Source: Rouxiella sp. WC2420 (GTDB lineage Bacteria > Pseudomonadota > Gammaproteobacteria > Enterobacterales > Enterobacteriaceae). From it: a DNA stretch of 64,000 nt. Made by a program: the position numbers and the translations under genes. The notes beneath the pieces are model-generated. The model had not been told where the DNA came from and did no database searches. It saw only the letters and a list, made by a program, of their open reading frames with translations. Where the stretch lies: positions 5,084,001 through 5,148,000 of the forward strand of contig NZ_CP165628.1 in assembly GCF_041200025.1 (NCBI RefSeq). Direction: 5' to 3'. Shown here in pieces: positions 12,420 to 22,822 of this stretch. Numbering within the stretch: position 1 is the stretch's first letter; each line of letters starts with the position of its first letter.

Positions 12420-13301
12420 TTAAAGCACCAATTCGTGGATGCTTTTAAAGCCATATGCCTGCAAAACGGGCAGCAACTCTGCAGCTTGTTCATCGAGCTT
12501 CATGCAATAAGCGATGCTTTCTATTTCCGTTCCCTGTTTTTTTTCGGGAATAGAAGTAAAAGCAGTCTCAATTAACCAGTGTGCGCGACGTGCAATGGCC
12601 GATCCGGAATCAATCATGCGAGTTCCATCAGGTAAAACCTGCGACAGCTCGTCACTGAGCAACGGAAAATGAGTACATCCAAGTACAACTGTGTCGGGTG
12701 GCTCACGTAATTTAAGCCAAGGTTGCAGGATTTTCCTTAATAGAGGAAGAGAAACCTCTTCGCCATGCAACTTGGCTTCGGCCAACTCCACCAGCTCAGC
12801 CGATCCTAGCATCAGGATTTTGCAGTCTGTAGCAAAACGGGCAATCAGATCGTGCGTATATGGACGCTGCACCGTCGCGCGCGTTGCCAATAGTCCAACA
12901 ATTCCGTTACGGGTCAGTTTGGCAGCTGGCTTTATAGCAGGGACGACGCCGACTACCGGGCAACTGAATTTCGCTCTTAATGCAGGAAGTGAAACCGTGC
13001 TCGCGGTATTACAGGCGATAATAATAATAGAAAGGGGATGGCGCTTCGCCACAGCGCTGACAATTTCAAGCACGCGCTCGACGATAAACTCTTCCGACTT
13101 CTCCCCATAGGGAAACGCCACGTTGTCGAAAGCATATATATAGTGCAGGTCCGGCAATAGCAGCCGGACTTCATGATAAACCGATAACCCGCCGACGCCA
13201 GAGTCAAACACCAGCGCCGTCGGGCGAGCCGGTACTATGGCATGATCAGAAGGTATAGCTTCCAGAGAGGAAATACTCACGTCCTGCTGTAGCGTAGCCA
13301 T
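12420..13301 (-). CDS. murI: Glutamate racemase MurI
   Basis: A 293-residue cytoplasmic enzyme that converts L-glutamate to D-glutamate for peptidoglycan. The motifs are VFDSGVGG near the N-terminus, then the two catalytic cysteines in IACNTAS and VLGCTHFP. The start at 13301 gives [10 protein letters not shown], which aligns with the E. coli start. It lies inside btuB, so the two genes overlap by 56 nt in different frames. No strong ribosome site is visible, which fits translational coupling to btuB. In-frame starts exist further upstream to 13346. The variable N-terminal 25 residues are typical of enteric MurI. Confidence 0.93.
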   Translation of the reverse strand: MATLQQDVSISSLEAIPSDHAIVPARPTALVFDSGVGGLSVYHEVRLLLPDLHYIYAFDNVAFPYGEKSEEFIVERVLEIVSAVAKRHPLSIIIIACNTASTVSLPALRAKFSCPVVGVVPAIKPAAKLTRNGIVGLLATRATVQRPYTHDLIARFATDCKILMLGSAELVELAEAKLHGEEVSLPLLRKILQPWLKLREPPDTVVLGCTHFPLLSDELSQVLPDGTRMIDSGSAIARRAHWLIETAFTSIPEKKQGTEIESIAYCMKLDEQAAELLPVLQAYGFKSIHELVL

Positions 13302-15102
13302 AAACCGTCTCATAATCTTTATCAAAGAGGTTGGCAATTCTAGCACGAACGGTCAGATGGTCAGTAACAGGATAAGAAGCGGCGAGATCCCAAAGACTCA
13401 CGCCGCCAAGCTTCACAGTCTGATAAGTGTTGTAGTCAGTATCATAGCGCTGGCCGAGGTAATGATAGGTCACAGCCCAGTCAATTTGCTCAACCTGCCA
13501 ATCGAGTTCGTATTTAACCTGCTGCTTGGCACGGCGTAATAGTACTTCATTAGTCTGGCCATTACGCGCGTCAACAAAGTCATAAGAAATCTGGTGACTA
13601 AACGGTCCAGTATCAAAGGAGGCCGTGGCTTCAACCCCTTTAATAACGGCATCGCCGATATTATAATAACGATAGGTCACTGGATCGCTGTCAATCAGGT
13701 TGGTGATTTCGTTTTTATAACCGCTGACACGCCAGGTTACCGGACCAGTCAGACCCTCAACGCCACCTTCCCACTGTTTACTTTCTTCAGGTTTCAGATT
13801 TGTATTACCGTAGAACGCACTGTAGACCTGTCCCAGATTCGGCGCTTTGAATGCCGTGCCATAGGAAGCAATAAAGCGATAACCGTCGATAAACTCCCAG
13901 GCCGCGCTGCTCTGCCACGTAGTGTGCTGACCAAACTGAGAGTTATTGTCGCTGCGAACGGCGCCTTCAACAGTTACCGGACCAAACAATTGTTGAGTTG
14001 TTGCATATACGCCGGTATCACGCTGCTCATGACCATCACTCAGATAATCAGTACCTGGAGTGGTCGTTTGCTTCTGCCAGTCAAGACCTCCGCTTAATGT
14101 ACCGTGCCACGCCTGCAGGGTATTCCCCCACTGAACGTTATATTGCTGCACGTCATCCAAGGTCGCAGATGAATCGTATTGACCGTAACGCGGATCATAA
14201 TTGTAGGTCTTGCTGTGGGTATAGCTACCAATTAACTGAGTAGCATAAATGCCTTTGTTATAACGAAGGCCAGTATCCCAAGTTTGGCTATATAACTGCT
14301 GAGTATCCAGCAAAGCGCTTCCCGGTGTGTAATAGCCATCATAGGCGGTTCTATTATCGAAACCATAACCGCGAATAAAGCCGCTGACGTTTTCACTGAA
14401 GTTATGAAGTATTGAGCCATACAACGTTTTACTCATAAACCCGTCGCGGTCGTGCTGCGGATCGCCACCAGTATTACCATCGGCCACTACGTCATAACCG
14501 TGGGTGTAGGTATAGTTACCGGCGAAAGTCCCGACGGTATCTTTACCCAGCTTCTGTTGAGTTGAGGCATCATAAGACTGGTAGCCGTTTGAACCCAGGC
14601 CCGCTGTTACTGTGGTGCCCAGTTTATCGCGAGTCGTAATAATGTTAACTACGCCGCCAATGGCATCGGAACCATAAACCGCAGAAGACGGGCCACGGAT
14701 ATATTCAATTCTCTGCACCAGAGAAATAGGGATTTGGCTTAAATCTGAAGAACCAGAAATCCCGGCCTGATTTAAACGGATACCATCAATCAGAATTAAT
14801 ACGTGGCTTGAATTGGTGCCGCGAATAAACATCGAGCTGGTCTGACCCAAGCCGCCATTCTGGGCAATATCTACACCCGGCAAACGGCGCATTACGTCAA
14901 CCAGCGACTTGGACTGCCATCTGTCTATTTCATCTCGCGTCACCACCGTAGTCGGAGCTAAAACGGTTGAGACCGGCTGTGGAAAACGGTTAGCCGTAAC
15001 TACTACATCATCATTATCTGTTTGAGGATTACTATCTTGCGCCCAGCCCGAAAAAGCTGTGGCGGAAAGAACCGCCAGCAGCGCATGCTTTTTAATTGTC
15101 AT
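13246..15102 (-). CDS. btuB: Vitamin B12 outer-membrane receptor BtuB
   Basis: A 618-residue TonB-dependent outer-membrane transporter for cobalamin. A signal peptide covers residues 1-21 (cut after FSGWA). The TonB box is DDVVVTA (31-37). The plug domain follows, with RRLPGVDI and [20 protein letters not shown], then a 22-strand barrel ending in SGSYTF with a terminal aromatic residue. The ATG at 15102 is chosen because the signal peptide starts there. A cobalamin riboswitch lies in the leader, and murI overlaps the 3' end. It is divergent from trmA, as in E. coli. Confidence 0.95.
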   Translation of the reverse strand: MTIKKHALLAVLSATAFSGWAQDSNPQTDNDDVVVTANRFPQPVSTVLAPTTVVTRDEIDRWQSKSLVDVMRRLPGVDIAQNGGLGQTSSMFIRGTNSSHVLILIDGIRLNQAGISGSSDLSQIPISLVQRIEYIRGPSSAVYGSDAIGGVVNIITTRDKLGTTVTAGLGSNGYQSYDASTQQKLGKDTVGTFAGNYTYTHGYDVVADGNTGGDPQHDRDGFMSKTLYGSILHNFSENVSGFIRGYGFDNRTAYDGYYTPGSALLDTQQLYSQTWDTGLRYNKGIYATQLIGSYTHSKTYNYDPRYGQYDSSATLDDVQQYNVQWGNTLQAWHGTLSGGLDWQKQTTTPGTDYLSDGHEQRDTGVYATTQQLFGPVTVEGAVRSDNNSQFGQHTTWQSSAAWEFIDGYRFIASYGTAFKAPNLGQVYSAFYGNTNLKPEESKQWEGGVEGLTGPVTWRVSGYKNEITNLIDSDPVTYRYYNIGDAVIKGVEATASFDTGPFSHQISYDFVDARNGQTNEVLLRRAKQQVKYELDWQVEQIDWAVTYHYLGQRYDTDYNTYQTVKLGGVSLWDLAASYPVTDHLTVRARIANLFDKDYETVYGYATAGREYFLSGSYTF

Positions 15103-15183
15103 GTAAACGCGCATCCGAAATAAATAAAGGATGCCGCATAAATCATTGGCACTTTCGCGATGACAATGAATATTGCGACGTAA

Positions 15184-15385
15184 TTCAGGCAGGTCTTCGG
15201 GCTTGGGATTTGTTATTTAACAGAATTAACACCCGGCGATAACTTCCCATCCTTATTAAGGACAGTGTTTGCATTTTTGTTTTGCAGAATAATATTAATG
15301 CACTCGCCTTGCTTTCCCCATACCGCTGCGCGACAGCTCCGGATTCACACCGGATTCCCTTTTAACTCAATAGTGGAGGCCTAGG
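15184..15385 (-). promoter_or_regulatory. Cobalamin riboswitch in the btuB leader
   Basis: The minus strand carries the B12 box AAGCCCGAAGACCTGCC (15188-15204) and, further 5', AGGGAATCCGGTGTGAATCC, GGAGCTG and CGCAGCGGT, in the order and spacing of the E. coli btuB aptamer. The ends are set by the closing helix TAGGC / GCCTGA. Adenosylcobalamin binding would lower btuB translation or transcription. Confidence 0.93.
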
Positions 15386-15551
15386 ATGAATCCTACGATC
15401 AACCTATTTTGAAATCTAGACTTCCATCGAGCTGAACCCAACTAAATACGACAAAACTGGACATCATCTTCGTATTCCCTACAATCAGCGGGCAAAACGC
15501 ATCATAATCCGCAATGTTCGCCCTTTGATTAGCCGTAAAACGAGAAACCAG

Positions 15552-16658
15552 ATGACGCCAGAAAACCTGCCCATTGAACAATATGACGACCAACTGGCGG
15601 AAAAGACCGCCCGTCTCACGGCGCTAATGACGCCATTTAATGCGCCGGCGGCTGAAGTTTTCCGTTCACCGGTCAGCCATTACCGTATGCGCGCCGAATT
15701 CCGCGTCTGGCACGATGAAGGCGACCTGTATCACATTATGTTTGATCAGCAGACCAAGGCCCGCATCCGCGTTGACCAGTTCCCTGCTGCCAGCGAGTTG
15801 ATTAACCGCCTGATGCCAGTTTTGCTTGCTGCGGTCAAAGCCGAGCCGGCCCTGCGCCACAAGCTTTTCCAGATTGACTATTTGTCGACCCGCAGCGGCA
15901 AACTTATAGCCTCCCTGCTCTATCATCGCAAGCTTGACGATGTCTGGCAGCAGGCTGCAACCGCGCTACGCGACCAGCTACGTCAAGACGGTTTTGATAT
16001 TCAGCTGATTGGTCGCGCGGCAAAAACTAAAATCATGCTCGATCAGGATTATGTCGATGAAGTCCTGCCGGTTGCTGGACGCGAGATGATTTATCGTCAG
16101 GTTGAGAATAGTTTTACCCAGCCGAACGCCGCAATGAATATTCATATGCTGGAGTGGGCGTTGGGGGTGACTGAAGGTTCAAAAGGCGATTTGCTCGAGC
16201 TTTACTGCGGCAACGGTAATTTCTCGATGGCGCTGGCCCGTAATTTTAATCGCGTACTGGCAACTGAAATAGCCAAACCTTCTGTTGCAGCGGCACAGTT
16301 TAATATCGCGGCTAATAATGTTGATAACGTGCAAATTATTCGTATGGCAGCTGAAGACTTTACCCAGGCGATGAATGGCGTAAGAGAATTCCGTCGTCTG
16401 GAGGGGGTCGATTTGAAGGGTTATCAATGTGAAACCATTTTTGTCGATCCGCCTCGCAGTGGCCTGGATGACGAAACCGTCAAAATGGTTCAAGGGTATT
16501 CACGCATCCTTTATATCTCCTGTAACCCGGAAACGCTGTGCGCCAATCTTGAAACCTTGCAGCAGACCCACCGCGTAACTCGTCTCGCGCTGTTCGATCA
16601 GTTCCCGTATACCCATCATATGGAATGCGGCGTTTTGCTTGAACGCATTGGCGACTAA
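15552..16658 (+). CDS. trmA: tRNA (uracil-5)-methyltransferase TrmA
   Basis: A 368-residue SAM-dependent enzyme (E. coli 366) that makes ribothymidine at position 54 of tRNAs. Motifs in order: substrate-recognition block [15 protein letters not shown] (about 36-50), SAM-binding [11 protein letters not shown] (about 212-222), VDPPRSGLD, the catalytic cysteine in YISCNPETL and the general base glutamate in THHMECG near the C-terminus. ATG 15552 aligns with the family start ([12 protein letters not shown]); the frame is open to 15525. The ribosome site is weak. Confidence 0.95.
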   Translation: MTPENLPIEQYDDQLAEKTARLTALMTPFNAPAAEVFRSPVSHYRMRAEFRVWHDEGDLYHIMFDQQTKARIRVDQFPAASELINRLMPVLLAAVKAEPALRHKLFQIDYLSTRSGKLIASLLYHRKLDDVWQQAATALRDQLRQDGFDIQLIGRAAKTKIMLDQDYVDEVLPVAGREMIYRQVENSFTQPNAAMNIHMLEWALGVTEGSKGDLLELYCGNGNFSMALARNFNRVLATEIAKPSVAAAQFNIAANNVDNVQIIRMAAEDFTQAMNGVREFRRLEGVDLKGYQCETIFVDPPRSGLDDETVKMVQGYSRILYISCNPETLCANLETLQQTHRVTRLALFDQFPYTHHMECGVLLERIGD

Positions 16659-16670
16659 CTAAAGTAAAAA

Positions 16671-16698
16671 GGCAGCCCGACGGCTGCCCTTTCTAACT
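16671..16698. terminator. Terminator between trmA and yijD
   Basis: GGCAGCC / GGCTGCC with a 4-nt loop (16671-16688), preceded by AAAAA and followed by CTTTCT. It lies between convergent genes and could serve both. Confidence 0.7.
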
Positions 16699-16708
16699 AT
16701 TTGTAAAT

Positions 16709-17071
16709 TCAAGCGTTATGTTGTTGCTTGCGTTTCTTGATCCGATAGGCAATCCAGAATACCAGCACCACACAAATCACTGACGGGACGAAATTAGACC
16801 CCAACTGCGGATGTTCAGCGCGGATAATAGTGCTGTATAGCAATAATCCCAACACGAAACAGGCAGCGGCCAGTTTGGGCACGCCAAAAGCCATTTCGCT
16901 TTGCTGATAGCGCACGTGTAAGCAATAAACCGCCAGCACCAGCGCAATAATTGGGAAAATCGAAAAAGGTACAACTGAACTGAATAAGGCGTCAAAGGTG
17001 CCGTTAATCGATAATCCGGCAATCAGAGCCAATACCAGGGTGCCGTTCTCCTGGCGTGGTTGTTCTGTCAT
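16709..17071 (-). CDS. yijD: DUF1422 inner-membrane protein YijD
   Basis: A 120-residue membrane protein (E. coli YijD 119) with about four hydrophobic segments ([45 protein letters not shown] and a C-terminal [12 protein letters not shown]) and a basic tail. AGAGGA precedes the ATG. It lies downstream of fabR on the same strand, 81 bp away, as in E. coli, so the two are probably co-transcribed. No biochemical function is known to me. Confidence 0.9.
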   Translation of the reverse strand: MTEQPRQENGTLVLALIAGLSINGTFDALFSSVVPFSIFPIIALVLAVYCLHVRYQQSEMAFGVPKLAAACFVLGLLLYSTIIRAEHPQLGSNFVPSVICVVLVFWIAYRIKKRKQQHNA

Positions 17072-17152
17072 CTTCTAATCCTCTTTATCCTTTTTGACGT
17101 TAAGTCACAGCCCACAAAGCTGCATTCATTGAACTGATACCTTGCCACAAAT

Positions 17153-17809
17153 TCAATCGCTTTGAATGACCTCATCGTTAACTGATGTGTCAGCGGTTCT
17201 TTCCTGCTGGCGGCGATACCAGTAGTAAGCACCTTTGGAAATCATACGTAACTGAAGTACAAGCCTTTCTTCGAGCTGGCGACGCTGGGCGATATCGACA
17301 TCCAGCGCCTCTGCACCGGCATTAAAGACGATAATAACCATGGCTTCTGCCTGCGCTTCAGTAAAACTACGCGGCATATGGTTTTCAAGCTGCAAATAGT
17401 CGGCAAGTTCTGCGATAAAATGCTGAATTTCGCGCGCTACCGCGGCACGGAATGCCGCAGATGTTCCTGAACGTTCACGAAGTAACAGGCGGAAAGCATT
17501 GGGATTGTTGCCGATGAACTCCATAAAGGTTGAAACCGAGGTGCGAATAACACTGCCGCCTTTGGCAATACGCTGGCGTGCCTGGCGCATTAATTGGCGC
17601 AGCATTAAACCGCTTTCATCAACCATGGTCAGGCCCAGCTCGTCCACATCGCGGAAGTGCCGGTAAAAAGACGTGGGGGCGATGCCCGCTTCGCGAGAAA
17701 CCTCACGCAGGCTCAAACTGGCGAAACTGCGCTCTGCGCTTAGTTGGCTAAAGGCCGCCTCAATAAGCGAGCGGCGAGTACGCTCTTTCTGTTGTGCTCT
17801 TACGCCCAT
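17153..17809 (-). CDS. fabR: TetR-type fatty-acid regulator FabR
   Basis: A 218-residue TetR-family repressor of unsaturated fatty acid synthesis (fabA and fabB in E. coli). The N-terminal helix-turn-helix includes [18 protein letters not shown]. The stretch from about 50 to 190 is almost identical to E. coli FabR, for example [19 protein letters not shown]. The ATG at 17809 (MGVRAQQKE) matches the E. coli start; an in-frame ATG three codons upstream at 17818 is the alternative. Divergent from sthA and upstream of yijD, a conserved arrangement. Confidence 0.93.
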   Translation of the reverse strand: MGVRAQQKERTRRSLIEAAFSQLSAERSFASLSLREVSREAGIAPTSFYRHFRDVDELGLTMVDESGLMLRQLMRQARQRIAKGGSVIRTSVSTFMEFIGNNPNAFRLLLRERSGTSAAFRAAVAREIQHFIAELADYLQLENHMPRSFTEAQAEAMVIIVFNAGAEALDVDIAQRRQLEERLVLQLRMISKGAYYWYRRQQERTADTSVNDEVIQSD

Positions 17810-18017
17810 GACCTTCATCCGATAGTATCTACTTACTCATTCGCCTGAATTCATTTCACTATACCAAATTTTTCTACAACGACCGTTATACTAAGTGGAG
17901 CATAAAGTTCTTCTGAATGTTGCCGCATTCCCACGAATAGATAACCGGTCGTTGGGAAATTAGGTCTATGATGTTACATTCTCGTTATGATTTTGTAGAA
18001 AAATAGGTCCCTTATCC

Positions 18018-19418
18018 ATGTCACAGAACTATCATTTTGATGCCATCATAATTGGCTCCGGCCCTGGCGGTGAAGGTGCTGCCATGGGTCTGGTTAAACA
18101 AGGCTCCAGAGTTGCAGTCATCGAACGTTATAACAACGTTGGTGGCGGCTGTACTCACTGGGGAACCATTCCATCAAAAGCGTTAAGACACGCAGTCAGC
18201 AGAATTATCGAGTTTAACCAAAATCCGCTATATAGCGACGGTTCTCGTGCAATGAGCTCGACATTCCCGCAAATTTTACGCCATGCCGATACGGTGATTA
18301 ATCAGCAGACCCGCATGCGCGAAAGCTTCTACGAGCGTAATCAATGCAAACTGTTTGCCGGTGATGCCAGCTTTGTAGATGCTAACACTATTTCGGTAAC
18401 CTATGCCGATGGTTCTCAGGACTTTGTGACGGCAGAACATATCATTATTGCCTGTGGTTCACGGCCTTACCGTCCTGCAGACGTTGATTTTACTCACCCA
18501 CGCATTTACGACAGCGATTTAATCCTCGGTCTGGAACACGAACCTCGCCACGTTATTATTTACGGGGCCGGCGTAATTGGCTGTGAGTATGCTTCGATTT
18601 TCCGCGGACTGAATGTAAAAGTCGATCTGATCAACACCCGCGACCGATTGCTGGCGTTCCTTGATCAGGAAATGTCAGACGCACTCTCTTATCACTTCTG
18701 GAATAACGGCGTTGTTATTCGCCACAATGAAGAGTTTGAGAGGATTGAAGGCGTTGATGACGGCGTCATTATGCACCTGAAATCTGGCAAGAAAATTAAA
18801 GCCGATGCTCTGCTGTACGCCAATGGTCGCACCGGTAATACGGATTCGCTGAAACTTGAAAATACCGGTCTTGAAGCAGACAGTCGCGGATTGCTGAAAG
18901 TTAACAGCATGTACCAGACTGCTCAGCCGCATATTTATGCGGTCGGCGACGTTGTCGGTTATCCGAGTCTGGCGTCTGCTGCCTATGATCAGGGCCGCAT
19001 TGCTGCCCAGGCGATCGTCCAGGGCGAGACCAGAGTGCATCTGATTGAAAATATTCCTAGCGGTATTTATACCATTCCGGAAATCAGTTCCGTGGGTAAA
19101 ACCGAGCAGGAATTAACCGCGATGAAAGTGCCATATGAAGTGGGCCGCGCGCAGTTCAAACACCTCGCGCGTGCGCAAATCGTTGGTATGAACGTCGGGA
19201 GTCTCAAGCTGCTGTTCCACAGAGATACCAAGCAAATACTCGGTATTCACTGCTTTGGTGAACGCGCAGCTGAGATTATTCATATCGGACAAGCCATTAT
19301 GGAACAGGAAGGGGCAGGAAATACGATTGAGTATTTCGTTAACACTACCTTTAACTATCCAACAATGGCTGAGGCCTATCGCGTTGCGGCACTAAACGGC
19401 TTAAACCGCCTTTTTTAA
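18018..19418 (+). CDS. sthA: Soluble pyridine nucleotide transhydrogenase SthA
   Basis: A 466-residue flavoprotein (E. coli also 466) that transfers hydride between NADPH and NAD+ in the cytoplasm. The FAD-binding motif is [12 protein letters not shown] (13-24). The region that holds the redox disulfide in related reductases reads [16 protein letters not shown], with only one cysteine, as expected for SthA. An NAD(P)-binding [10 protein letters not shown] motif lies mid-protein and the dimerisation domain at the C-terminus. It converges on oxyR, with the two coding ends overlapping by 18 bp. Confidence 0.95.
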   Translation: MSQNYHFDAIIIGSGPGGEGAAMGLVKQGSRVAVIERYNNVGGGCTHWGTIPSKALRHAVSRIIEFNQNPLYSDGSRAMSSTFPQILRHADTVINQQTRMRESFYERNQCKLFAGDASFVDANTISVTYADGSQDFVTAEHIIIACGSRPYRPADVDFTHPRIYDSDLILGLEHEPRHVIIYGAGVIGCEYASIFRGLNVKVDLINTRDRLLAFLDQEMSDALSYHFWNNGVVIRHNEEFERIEGVDDGVIMHLKSGKKIKADALLYANGRTGNTDSLKLENTGLEADSRGLLKVNSMYQTAQPHIYAVGDVVGYPSLASAAYDQGRIAAQAIVQGETRVHLIENIPSGIYTIPEISSVGKTEQELTAMKVPYEVGRAQFKHLARAQIVGMNVGSLKLLFHRDTKQILGIHCFGERAAEIIHIGQAIMEQEGAGNTIEYFVNTTFNYPTMAEAYRVAALNGLNRLF

Positions 19419-20321
19419 CGCTAACGCGTCCATGTAAGGTTGCATGTGCTGTTTAATGGCTTCGGCCAACTGTTCATAGCGACCGCGCAGTGGGGAACCG
19501 GGGCGATACACCAGAGCAATGGTGCGCTTCGGTTCCGGCTTGTCACATTTCAAATAAGTCACACCGTCGCGGCTACGCTCGTGTGGCACGGCAAGTGATG
19601 GCAGCAGAGTAATCCCGCTTCCGGCTGCGACCATATTCCGCAAGGTTTCAAGACTGGTGGCACGGAAATGAGTGTCTTCGTCTGCCCCTGCCTGGAAGCA
19701 AAAACCTAACGCCTGATCGCGCAGGCAGTGACCGTCTTCCAGCATCAACAATTTCTCACCCGAAAGATCCGCCATTGCTACTCTGTCGCGCGATGCCCAG
19801 GCGTGATCGTCATAGATTGCCAGCTTCATTGGCTCATCAAACAACGGCACCTCAATAAAGGCTTCGCTTTCTTTTACCAGCGCCAGAATCGCACAGTCGA
19901 GTTTGCCGCTGTCGAGCTGCGCCAGAAGTTGCTGGGTCTGTGCTTCATGCAGATACATTTCCAGCTTCGGAAAAGTTTTATGCAGCGACGGAATAATCTG
20001 CGGCAGCAAATAAGGCCCCACGGTTGGGATCAGCCCAATATGCAACGGGCCGGACATCGCCTCCCCCTGCTGGCTAGCCATCTCTTTTAAAACCTTTACT
20101 TCGCGCAATACTGTACGTGCCTGATCTACCAGCAATAAACCCGCCTGTGTGAACAGTACTTTGCGGCTGGTTCTCTCCAGCAGCATAACGCCCAACTCAT
20201 CTTCGAGTTTGCGGATTTGACCGCTCAGCGTTGGCTGGCTGACGTGGCAAGAATCGGCAGCGCGGCGAAAATGCCGGAACTCGGCCAGCGCAACCAGATA
20301 CTCTAAATCACGGATGTTCAT
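19401..20321 (-). CDS. oxyR: Hydrogen-peroxide sensor OxyR
   Basis: A 306-residue LysR-family regulator. The helix-turn-helix is at about 18-40 ([19 protein letters not shown]). The two sensing cysteines are in [13 protein letters not shown], at the positions of C199 and C208 of E. coli OxyR, which form a disulfide on oxidation. ATG 20321 follows GGGAG at good spacing; the open frame to 20345 lacks such a site. Divergent from the peroxiredoxin-glutaredoxin gene, with a candidate operator between them. E. coli has the small RNA OxyS in that position instead. Confidence 0.95.
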   Translation of the reverse strand: MNIRDLEYLVALAEFRHFRRAADSCHVSQPTLSGQIRKLEDELGVMLLERTSRKVLFTQAGLLLVDQARTVLREVKVLKEMASQQGEAMSGPLHIGLIPTVGPYLLPQIIPSLHKTFPKLEMYLHEAQTQQLLAQLDSGKLDCAILALVKESEAFIEVPLFDEPMKLAIYDDHAWASRDRVAMADLSGEKLLMLEDGHCLRDQALGFCFQAGADEDTHFRATSLETLRNMVAAGSGITLLPSLAVPHERSRDGVTYLKCDKPEPKRTIALVYRPGSPLRGRYEQLAEAIKQHMQPYMDALALKKAV

Positions 20322-20362
20322 AAATTCTCCCTTAACGACTCGCAAAGGCGATAGTCAGTAGC

Positions 20363-20405
20363 GATAGATAAGATAGCAATCAACGATTATATCTATCAAG
20401 ACTAT
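20363..20405. promoter_or_regulatory. Candidate OxyR operator
   Basis: Between the divergent oxyR and peroxiredoxin genes there is an exact inverted repeat GATAGATA (20363-20370) / TATCTATC (20390-20397). Further ATAG and CTAT tetramers lie at 20373 and 20402. OxyR sites consist of spaced ATAG/CTAT elements, but the spacing here does not fit the textbook motif exactly. Confidence 0.5.
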
Positions 20406-20489
20406 TCGTTAATAATGTCTTCCATCGAAAGGCAACGTCGAAAAAAATTTTATTACTCACCACAAAATAAGTGATTTAAGAGGTTATGC

Positions 20490-21221
20490 ATGTTTTCAAG
20501 CCGTGAAGGAAAAACCGTACCACAAGTCACGTTCCACACTCGTCAGGGCGATCAGTGGATTGATACCACCAGCGATGACCTGTTTAAAAATAAAACTGTG
20601 ATCCTGTTTTCTCTGCCGGGCGCGTTTACACCAACCTGCTCCTCGAGCCATTTGCCACGTTACAACGAGCTGTCGAGCGTATTCCGTCAGCACGGTGTTG
20701 ACAGCATTCTCTGCGTGTCTGTGAATGACACTTTTGTAATGAATGCCTGGAAAGCCGAGCAAAATGCCTCAAACATTACCTTTATTCCAGACGGTAATGG
20801 TGAGTTCACCAAAGGCATGGACATGCTGGTCGAAAAAGCCGATTTGGGCTTCGGTCCGCGTTCTTGGCGCTACTCCATGCTGGTCCGTAACGGCGTGGTA
20901 GAGAAAATGTTCGTTGAACCAAACAAGCCGGGCGACCCGTTTGAAGTGTCTGATGCAGACACTATGCTCAAATATCTGGCCCCAGAGTATAAAGTGCAGG
21001 AATCGGTCTCGGTATTCACCAAACCAGGCTGTCCTTTCTGCAGTAAAGCGAAGCAAATGCTGCAAGAACGCGGTATTCAGTACGAAGAAGTGGTACTTGG
21101 AAAAGATGCAACAACTGTGAGTCTGCGTGCGGTCAGTGGTCGTGCAACAGTTCCACAAGTGTTCATCGGTGGTCGCCACATCGGGGGAAGCGACGATCTG
21201 GAACAGTACTTCGCAGCCTGA
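20490..21221 (+). CDS. Peroxiredoxin-glutaredoxin fusion protein
   Basis: A 243-residue hybrid peroxidase. Residues 1-165 are a Prx5-type peroxiredoxin with the peroxidatic cysteine at about C50 in [14 protein letters not shown]. Residues 170-243 are a glutaredoxin with the active site CPFC (181-184) and the glutathione-site motif TVPQVF. Such fusions (hybrid Prx5, 'PGdx') are known from Haemophilus and some enterics; they reduce peroxides with glutathione without a separate reductant protein. AAGAGG precedes the ATG. Its position divergent from oxyR, with a candidate operator, suggests peroxide induction. E. coli lacks this gene. A strong terminator follows. Confidence 0.93.
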   Translation: MFSSREGKTVPQVTFHTRQGDQWIDTTSDDLFKNKTVILFSLPGAFTPTCSSSHLPRYNELSSVFRQHGVDSILCVSVNDTFVMNAWKAEQNASNITFIPDGNGEFTKGMDMLVEKADLGFGPRSWRYSMLVRNGVVEKMFVEPNKPGDPFEVSDADTMLKYLAPEYKVQESVSVFTKPGCPFCSKAKQMLQERGIQYEEVVLGKDATTVSLRAVSGRATVPQVFIGGRHIGGSDDLEQYFAA

Positions 21222-21285
21222 TTTGTATCGGGGCTAATAAGTATCAGAACGTCTTATTAGAAAGAAAGCAGTCTATGAAGGTTTG

Positions 21286-21309
21286 GCGGGCCGTAAGGCC
21301 CGCTTTTTT
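21286..21309 (+). terminator. Terminator of the peroxiredoxin-glutaredoxin gene
   Basis: GCGGGCC (21286-21292), loop GTAA, GGCCCGC (21297-21303), then six T. It lies between convergent genes, 36 bp from the argH stop. Confidence 0.9.
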
Positions 21310-21345
21310 ATGTCTGCTATTTAGCAGCAATCAGGCGAAAAGCTA

Positions 21346-22719
21346 TTAAGCCAGACGCGATTTGGCTTCACGGATAGCCAGCGCAACTTGCTCAGGCGCA
21401 ACACCGCCTTTGGCATTGCGCTTGTCGAGACAAGATTGCAGCGCAAGAATCGGATAAACGTCATCGCCAATAATACTGCTAAATTTCTGCAAATCGGCCA
21501 GCGGTAAGGCCTCCAGCGCTTTACCCTGACGGATTGCCTCGACCACTGCCTCACCGACAATGTGGTGCGCTTCACGGAACGGCACACCCTTGGCAACTAA
21601 ATAGTCAGCCAACTCGGTAGAGTTTGCGTAGCCTTGCTCAGCCGCTTCTTTGCAGCGCGGGCGTTTTACCTGAATACCATCGAGGACCAATGCCGCCATT
21701 TGCAAGCAGTCCATCCAGGTATCAAGCGCATCAAACAACCCTTCCTTGTCTTCCTGCATGTCTTTGTTATAAGCCAGCGGCAAGCCTTTAAGGGTCATCA
21801 TCATCCCGGTTAACGCACCCTGCACGCGACCACATTTGCCGCGGATAAGCTCAAGCGCATCCGGATTTTTCTTCTGCGGCATGAGTGAAGAGCCAGACGT
21901 CACGCGGTCAGAAAGGTCAACGAAGCCCGCTTCACCAGTGTTAAAGAAGATTAGATCTTCCGCAAAACGTGAAAGGTGAACCATGCTGATTGATGCGTTA
22001 GACAGTAATTCAAGAATGTGGTCACGATCTGAAACGCTGTCGAGGCTGTTACGCGTTGCCGAAGCAAAGCCCAACCAGCCAGCAAGCTGTTCACGATCGA
22101 TCGGATATGCCGTGCCTGCCAATGCGCCGCTACCCAAAGGGCTGACGTCAAGACGGTTAAGGGTATCCTGCAAACGGCTCTCGTCACGAGCCAACATTTC
22201 TACATAAGCCAAACACCAGTGGGCAAAAGTCACCGGCTGCGCGCGTTGCAGGTGAGTATAACCAGGCATCACGGCGTCTTGATTAGCCTCGGCAGTTTCT
22301 ACCAGCGCATGTTGCAGCTGCTTAACGGCGAGTTGCAGTTCAACCACCTGGGTTTTACACCACAGTTTGATATCAGTTGCGACCTGATCGTTACGGCTAC
22401 GGCCAGTATGTAATTTCTTGCCGAGATTGCCGACTTTGTCGATCAGCTTCAGCTCAACCCAGCTATGAATATCTTCGGCATCGCTTTCAAGGATAGCGCG
22501 AGGATTGGCACGCACCTCTTCCAACAGCACGTTCAACGCGCCTTCCAGCTCTAGCTGTTCGTCTGCGGTCAGTACATTAACGGTGACCAGCGCTTTTGAC
22601 CAGGCAACCGAGCCCACGATATCCTGCTCTGCCAATCGATAGTCAAACCGCAGTGAGTCATTCAGTTCTTTGAAACGCTGATCTGCTGCCTGACTAAAGC
22701 GTCCGCCCCATAATGCCAT
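21346..22719 (-). CDS. argH: Argininosuccinate lyase ArgH
   Basis: A 457-residue fumarase-superfamily enzyme that splits argininosuccinate into arginine and fumarate, the last step of arginine synthesis. The superfamily signature [13 protein letters not shown] is present, with [13 protein letters not shown] in the first domain and the substrate-binding block [21 protein letters not shown] precedes the ATG. Last gene of argC-argB-argG-argH on the minus strand. The C-terminus (REAKSRLA) is as in enteric ArgH. Confidence 0.96.
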   Translation of the reverse strand: MALWGGRFSQAADQRFKELNDSLRFDYRLAEQDIVGSVAWSKALVTVNVLTADEQLELEGALNVLLEEVRANPRAILESDAEDIHSWVELKLIDKVGNLGKKLHTGRSRNDQVATDIKLWCKTQVVELQLAVKQLQHALVETAEANQDAVMPGYTHLQRAQPVTFAHWCLAYVEMLARDESRLQDTLNRLDVSPLGSGALAGTAYPIDREQLAGWLGFASATRNSLDSVSDRDHILELLSNASISMVHLSRFAEDLIFFNTGEAGFVDLSDRVTSGSSLMPQKKNPDALELIRGKCGRVQGALTGMMMTLKGLPLAYNKDMQEDKEGLFDALDTWMDCLQMAALVLDGIQVKRPRCKEAAEQGYANSTELADYLVAKGVPFREAHHIVGEAVVEAIRQGKALEALPLADLQKFSSIIGDDVYPILALQSCLDKRNAKGGVAPEQVALAIREAKSRLA

Positions 22720-22770
22720 GATAATGCTCCTGACTTTGCTTGCTGTAGAAGTGAAATTTGAAGTGATGTT

Positions 22771-22800
22771 TCAGGCGTGCGAGATGCCCCGCACGCCTGA
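22771..22800. repeat. Perfect 11-bp inverted repeat between argG and argH
   Basis: TCAGGCGTGCG (22771-22781) and CGCACGCCTGA (22790-22800) are exact inverted copies around an 8-nt loop, in the 103-bp gap. There is no T-run on either side, so it is probably an mRNA-stabilising or processing hairpin, resembling REP-type elements. Confidence 0.75.
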
Positions 22801-22822
22801 TGTAACCGAAGTAAACTGAGAC

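Noticed and set aside
20322-20489. An OxyS small RNA gene beside oxyR
   Set aside because: The gap is 168 bp, with no hairpin-plus-T-run terminator in either direction and no OxyS-like sequence.
22771-22800. argG-argH hairpin as an intrinsic terminator
   Set aside because: No T-run on either strand, and argH lies downstream in the same operon.
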